Assembly: GCA_950106755.1 (NCBI GenBank)
Contig: OX467084.1
Span: forward strand, 36,025,213 to 36,089,212
Reading direction: 5' to 3'
Length of the DNA stretch: 64,000 nt
From: Climacium dendroides
Lineage: Eukaryota; Streptophyta; Bryopsida; Hypnales; Climaciaceae
The notes beneath the pieces are model-generated. The model was given only the letters and a program-made list of their open reading frames with translations, was not told the DNA's origin and did not search any database. The position numbers were made by a program, and so were the translations under genes. Positions 59,696 to 64,000 of this stretch are shown piece by piece. How positions within the stretch are numbered: the stretch's first letter is position 1; the number at the start of each line of letters is the position of its first letter.

Positions 59696-60046
59696 TCACT
59701 TCTTGCCGGGCCAGAACCTCTTGAAAAGCCTGGACAAAACGCTCCCTTGGACCTGGTCCGCAGCCTTGGTGTCCCCGCGAGGCACCGGTTCGAACACGTA
59801 CTTCCCTTCCTTGTCGACAACGATCGTGATGATCGAGTTGTCAATGCAGTCGTCGGAGGTGACGAACACCTTGTTTCCGGAGGGGGTGCTCACCACCACG
59901 TACTCGCGGTACGTGGCGTTGGTGTCGATCTCGATGATGTGCTTATTACCTGCCGCCAAGATCTTGATGTCGCGGTACACGCCGGCATTCCCCTCCTTCA
60001 GAGACAAGTCGCCCTTTGTCCCATTCCTGATTTCGGTGGCAACCAT
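59696..60046 (-). CDS. Small DUF7748-like protein, single exon
   Basis: A 116-residue frame from an ATG at 60046 to a stop at 59696, GC-rich compared with its flanks. The compact beta-rich pattern (EIRNGTKGDLSLKEGNAGVY, HIIEIDTNATYREYVVV, VFVTSDDCIDNSIITIV) agrees with my recollection of the plant DUF7748 family, small proteins common in mosses, liverworts, lycophytes and ferns. Their function is unknown. It has no signal peptide or membrane segment, and a basic C-terminus (RLFKRFWPGKK) follows the domain. The domain name is from memory and could be wrong. That the frame is a real gene is more certain. Confidence 0.7.
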   Translation of the reverse strand: MVATEIRNGTKGDLSLKEGNAGVYRDIKILAAGNKHIIEIDTNATYREYVVVSTPSGNKVFVTSDDCIDNSIITIVVDKEGKYVFEPVPRGDTKAADQVQGSVLSRLFKRFWPGKK

Positions 60047-61172
60047 TGCAGCGAAGTTGGAGACTCAGGGTAGGTGTGTGTAAGCTCTGCAAGGGGAAGA
60101 GCACCGGGGGACATTGTTAGATCATGAATTCAAGGAGGAAAAACAGAAGTAAATAGTCAGCTACTTCCTTGGGTTTGTGGTAGTATGATGGTTCCAAAAA
60201 CGGTATTGAGAAGACAGTAGTATGATTGGAAAATACCATCTCAGAAATACCGTAAAAACAATCGTAGCAAAAATGGTGTTGATAATCTGGTACTAACATC
60301 TTAGCAATACCATGAGTACCGCCTTAGCAATATCATTTTATAATATTGATAAGCGTCCTTTAAAGGAACTTCCTTCAAGCTAAGAAGTTCCTTAGAAGGA
60401 AGCTCCTTTAATCCTGGAACGACGCTGAGGGCCAAAAGTGTCCAATAGATGACTTCATTGCTCACTGTAGAGACAAAGAATGCACCTATTGGTTCAATAA
60501 TCAGAGCATTTGGGTCACTACTTTGGTCATGGGGTCTTGCTGAAAACCATGTTCTTCCAAGGTTGAGCTATGGGGCTTGCTCATGCTTTGTTATCAAAAG
60601 CATCAAGCCCCCAAAAGGTTTTCAGCATCATGCCATGCTGTGTTATCATGCAAGGCTTTACTCAACTTGTGCCACGCAGAGAATCATTACAGATAAGTCG
60701 GATGAAAATGAAAACCTTAGGCAGACAGCTTACCGACATGTACTTAAAGAATTTCCAATTTCAAGAAAAATTGCAAGGAATAACCGCAACATATCAACGA
60801 ATAACAACTTTAAGCTTAGATACTCGCTGGTTGACTCAAAATTCTCCCTGGACACTGGTGCCACATGGCAAGCGTGCCCCAAAACAACTGCAAAACTCAT
60901 GTAGACACATGTTACAACACCAGCCATGGCTCTTATTTAGGGCTGTCACACTAGCACTTGTACTTGCAATAAGACTCGATTAATTGTCATAAAATAGTCA
61001 CAATGCTCAGATACAATTAGTGGTGCACATAATGAGTTCCTTAACTGGAGAGATTTTGTTTAGCCAATTAGCACACGTATATACTTTCCGACCCTTCACT
61101 AACATCCAGTCCGTCCTACTCACTCACCTAAATCAGCCCGGGCATCAGTCTGAAACCCTGAAGAACCCGGAA
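60047..61172. other. 5' flank of the DUF7748-like gene and unassigned DNA
   Basis: 60350-60428 contains an imperfect inverted repeat (AGCGTCCTTTAAAGGAACTT against AGCTCCTTTAATCC...GACGCT). A plus-strand 151-codon frame at 60449-60904 lacks any domain I recognise. Confidence 0.35.
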
Positions 61173-61415
61173 CTAACTTAACTTAATCTCCTCCAGTTCA
61201 TCGTTGCCGGGAAGTACGTAATAAAACTTGTTGAGGGTAAAGATGGGCGGACACTCGGGAAAAAAAGTGTAGACTGTTTTAACAACAGATTTATGCATCA
61301 ACAGAGAATCTAGCTCGTCAGGATCAGCAGCTTCAAAAGCTACGACGAGCAACCGCGTCCATAGCCCCGGACAGAGGGCTAAGCAGACAAGAATCCCAAA
61401 CCACAGACGCGTCAA
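61173..61415 (-). other. Unassigned open frame, possible terminal exon
   Basis: The C-terminal half (DPDELDSLLMHKSVVK; TLNKFYYVLPGNDELEEIK) has the composition of a genuine protein end and stops at 61173. I recognise no family and find no convincing upstream exon. The N-terminal part overlaps the tandem duplication at 61345. Confidence 0.25.
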
Positions 61416-61677
61416 GAAATATTCTCCATAGTATTTCTGCCGACAACCGTGTCGTAAACTGGGTCTGGGCGCGAGAGGAAGACACTGGGGGATACCAAGC
61501 TAGAGAAACGAGTATGCAAACGCGTCCACAGCCTCGCCCAGAAGGTTGTGCATACAAGGACCCCAAACCACAGACGCGTCAAGAAATATTCTCCACAGTA
61601 TTTCTGCTGATAACCGTGTCGTAAACTGGGTCTGGGCGCGAGAGGAAGAACCTGGGGATACCAAGCCAGGGAAACGA
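61345..61677. repeat. Recent tandem duplication, ~170-bp unit
   Basis: CCCCAAACCACAGACGCGTC, AAGAAATATTCTCCA-AGTAT and CGTAAACTGGGTCTGGGCGC each occur twice, about 172 bases apart, with few differences. It is therefore a young duplication. Confidence 0.85.
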
Positions 61678-62080
61678 CATGGACGCTGAGATTCGGAGCC
61701 TAGTAACCAAGAGAGCTTCGTACCAGAAGAGAGTGGCTACCTCAGGCAACACGGCAGTCGATCACAACAGCTTCTTCTGAGCACGTCCTCTCGCTTGTCT
61801 CCAAATTGACGAACTGGAAGCTCGATAACTTAGTTTGCAGCAAAAACTCCTGTTGCTCCCGGCCATGTTTGCAAGGAGCGTGTCTGCTGTCTCGCGATAC
61901 AGTACCAAGAAGGTGCCAGGAAAGAGAGGAAACAGCGGACCGTGTCTTTCCGCTTACTGGCCCGTCCTTGCTTGATAATGTAGAAGGTGGGGTTTTTTGG
62001 GGGTTTTTTTCCTTTTTTTTTCCTTCCCTTTGTTTCTTGTTTTGTTTTAACAAATGGAAAAAACATTAAATTACCTTAAG
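61678..62080. other. Unassigned sequence
   Basis: Overlapping frames on both strands run through a homopolymer-rich stretch (61990-62050, T- and G-rich). None shows a domain. Confidence 0.3.
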
Positions 62081-62084
62081 TTTG

Positions 62085-62545
62085 GCTGTTTTGTTTGTTA
62101 CGTTGAGATCTCCCGGACCATGTGTCCCCACTCACGTTCTTGGTACCATCAGAAAATTCTTGGCAAGGAGGGGTACACGGGCTTTGTTTCGTGGTGTTTG
62201 AACCTACGATGAGAAAATGATCCAATTTTGAAGTTTTTATGAACTAAAAAATTGAAAAAATGACTTTTACTTTTATTTTGACTGTAGCAACAACACATGG
62301 CATACTAGTCCATGCCTTAAATTTGGTTGTTTGTTTTATTTTGTTTGTTATGTTGTTAAGATCTCCCAAACTGTACATCCTCCGGTCGCATGTTTGGTAA
62401 TATTGGAAAGCCCTCGGCAAGGAAGGGTGCACCTGCTTGATTTCGTAGTGTTTGGACGTACGGTGAGAAAGTGGATTTTGAAACATTTTTTAGATCTAAA
62501 AAGTAAAAAATTACTTTTACTTCCATTTTACATTTTGGCTATGCC
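62085..62545 (+). repeat. Two units of the dispersed repeat seen at 10790 and 12315
   Basis: Both units hold TTGAGATCTCCC- or TAAGATCTCCC-like, TGGTA-(C/A)AT-(A/T)GAAA, TTGGCAAGGAGGGGT-CAC and TTTCGTGGTGTTTG-like blocks in order. The second unit starts near 62320. Confidence 0.65.
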
Positions 62546-62564
62546 AACGGCACAAGGCACACTA

Positions 62565-62781
62565 CACTAATGATGATAAATAGTGTTATCCATACTAACT
62601 GTTTTAGAAATGCTATAAGTTTTTACTCTTCATAAATATTTTTACGAAAATCATAAATCCTAGTATCATTCTAAGTGGGAAAACTCTGCATCCATAGTTG
62701 GTAAAAATATTCATCGAAAGCAAAAACTTATGACTTTTTAAAATAAATTAGTGTAGGTAACACTATTTATCATCATTAGTG
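62565..62781. mobile_element. TA-flanked MITE with ~25-bp terminal inverted repeats (217 bp)
   Basis: CACTAATGATGATAAATAGT at the left matches ACTATTTATCATCATTAGTG at the right. The match continues a few bases inward (GTTA-CC). TA flanks at 62563-62564 and 62782-62783. Tc1/mariner-type by target. A CACTA reading is less likely because 3-bp flanks do not match. Confidence 0.7.
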
Positions 62782-63099
62782 TAGTAGTTGCATTAAAAAC
62801 AATCGTTTGAGTGTCGTAGGGGAGGGGGGCAACCGCGTACAGTGAATTTGTACATGACGAGGGTAATTAATAGCATCGCCTGCACGACGGGTCCATGACT
62901 GCAGGGTTGGGATTGGGATTGGGGTCTAAGTTAGAATTGAATTGTTACAGTGAGAGGCTTTTCTTACCCTCTTCAATGGGTCAGAATTAACGGCTACATT
63001 TTCAAATATTATATCTTCAAAAATTTGAACAGGAAGTTTCTATAAAAATCAGCATGCACTGTGTAAGCTTATCTATCACTTTGCCGGCTAGGGTGAATT

Positions 63100-64000
63100 C
63101 ACCCCCTCATTGACTCTGGATATTTTTTGATTTGCCATGCATGATAAAATTTTGAATTCATAATTCATATTTGCAATCAGACTGGAGGAACAAACTTAGT
63201 TAAGAGAGGGGAAGAAATGAATAAAATGTGGTACAAAATAGGGGATGTTTTTTTTACACTTACCCTTCATTGGGGCTATGAGGGGGGCAATCCTCCCTCT
63301 TATCAACCATAGCGGTGGGTTCCCTAGCGACTGGGGTGAAGCGATCTCCAATTTTATCCTCAAGAAAAATATATGACCTTTTTATTTGCCACGCATGATA
63401 AAATTTGGAAATTTTAAATTTATATTTGCAATCAAGGCATCAAGTGAACCAAGGTGTGCAATGTTCGGGAAAAACCGGTGGCTAGTTCAAAGTTAGACAG
63501 AGGAATTGGGAAAAAAACCAGTTGCAATTTGTAAACATCGGCAAAAAACCGGTGCAGAAATCTATAAAATTTCTATTTTGAGTAAAAAATAGAGAAAATA
63601 ACTGGACTCAATTCTGGAAAAAACGGTTCAATATGAGAATTGAAGGAAATTAGCCGGTAAAACTCAAAAAGTTTCCCGAACTATGAAGGTGTGGTGCAAA
63701 AAATAGATTAATCAAGCACAAAATAGGATGTCTTTTTTTTAACATGCACCCCTAGGAGAATAATCGGGAATTTGGAGAGGATGAATGAGGGAGTCAGTTC
63801 ATTCCAGTTAGGAGGATTGACCTCCTTATTGCCCCATGTTTTACCTTTGGAAAAAAACTTAGAATTTTTTATTTGCCATCCATGATTAAAAAAAATTACA
63901 ATTTTTGAATCTATATTTGGAATCAAAGGCTACAAATTAGTTGTAGAAAGGTGAAGAAATACAAATATTACTTCACAAAAAATACATGGCAATTTTTACA
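63100..64000 (+). repeat. Diverged direct repeats, three copies
   Basis: TTTGCCATGCATGATAAAAT (63130), TTTGCCACGCATGATAAAAT (63386) and TTTGCCATCCATGATTAAAA (63870) are each followed by ATTTATATTTGCAATCA-like blocks. The first two and the copy near 58490 continue to GAGAGG-GA and CAAAATAGG. Intervening DNA holds no gene. Confidence 0.6.

Noticed and set aside
61742..62069. Overlapping frames of 78-103 codons on both strands
   Set aside because: They cross a T/G-rich homopolymer tract and mirror each other. No domain or start context supports either.
1..64000. CRISPR arrays, bacterial operons, rRNA or tRNA genes
   Set aside because: The repeats are adjacent or dispersed with no regular unique spacers. 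No tRNA or rRNA conserved blocks were found. Introns and transposons show this is eukaryotic nuclear DNA.

Overview
The window looks like nuclear DNA of a land plant. It carries plant-type spliced genes with GT-AG introns, a pectin acetylesterase, an ankyrin/PGG-type gene and a probable secreted PSY-like peptide precursor, set in AT-rich DNA crowded with transposon relics. The DUF4419 gene and the small DUF7748-like gene lean towards a seed-free plant (bryophyte, lycophyte or fern). That placement is an inference and I cannot name the species.

Layout. 1-2.2 kb: decayed hAT-like (ZNF862/DUF4371 type) transposase gene, minus strand. 2.4 kb: a perfect palindromic CACTA-type miniature element. 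5.3-6.4 kb: intronless DUF4419 gene. 7.4-13.2 kb: tandem and dispersed repeats plus small transposons. 14.9-18.0 kb: seven-exon SpoU/TrmJ-like RNA 2'-O-methyltransferase gene. 19-22.3 kb: two tandem-repeat blocks. 23.1-26.5 kb: broken ankyrin/PGG gene. 30.4-31.6 kb: decayed duplicate of the methyltransferase 3' end. 33.1-38.6 kb: twelve-exon pectin acetylesterase gene, fully reconstructable. 40.9-46.1 kb: decayed LINE. 46.5-48.1 kb: nested DNA transposons. 50.2-51.0 kb: two-exon PSY-like peptide gene. 51.4-58.2 kb: gene-free AT-rich DNA with several MITEs and a minisatellite. 59.7-60.0 kb: DUF7748-like gene beside a tandem duplication. 61-64 kb: repeats.

The main unexplained pattern is a group of terminal-inverted-repeat elements, about 0.2-1 kb long, that begin CCC(C) and sit between TTAA tetranucleotides. 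At least eight copies are visible. One copy interrupts the duplicated methyltransferase exon, and the intact parental exon in this same window preserves the empty TTAA site. TTAA targeting with CCC ends is the signature of the piggyBac superfamily, which to my knowledge is not an established land-plant transposon group. No transposase for it lies in the window.

The genes do not form an operon or pathway. Five are plausibly functional (DUF4419, TrmJ-like, pectin acetylesterase, PSY-like, DUF7748-like). The hAT, LINE and ankyrin reading frames are broken largely by TAG/TAA/TGA codons within otherwise continuous frames, as expected from cytosine deamination in methylated plant DNA.
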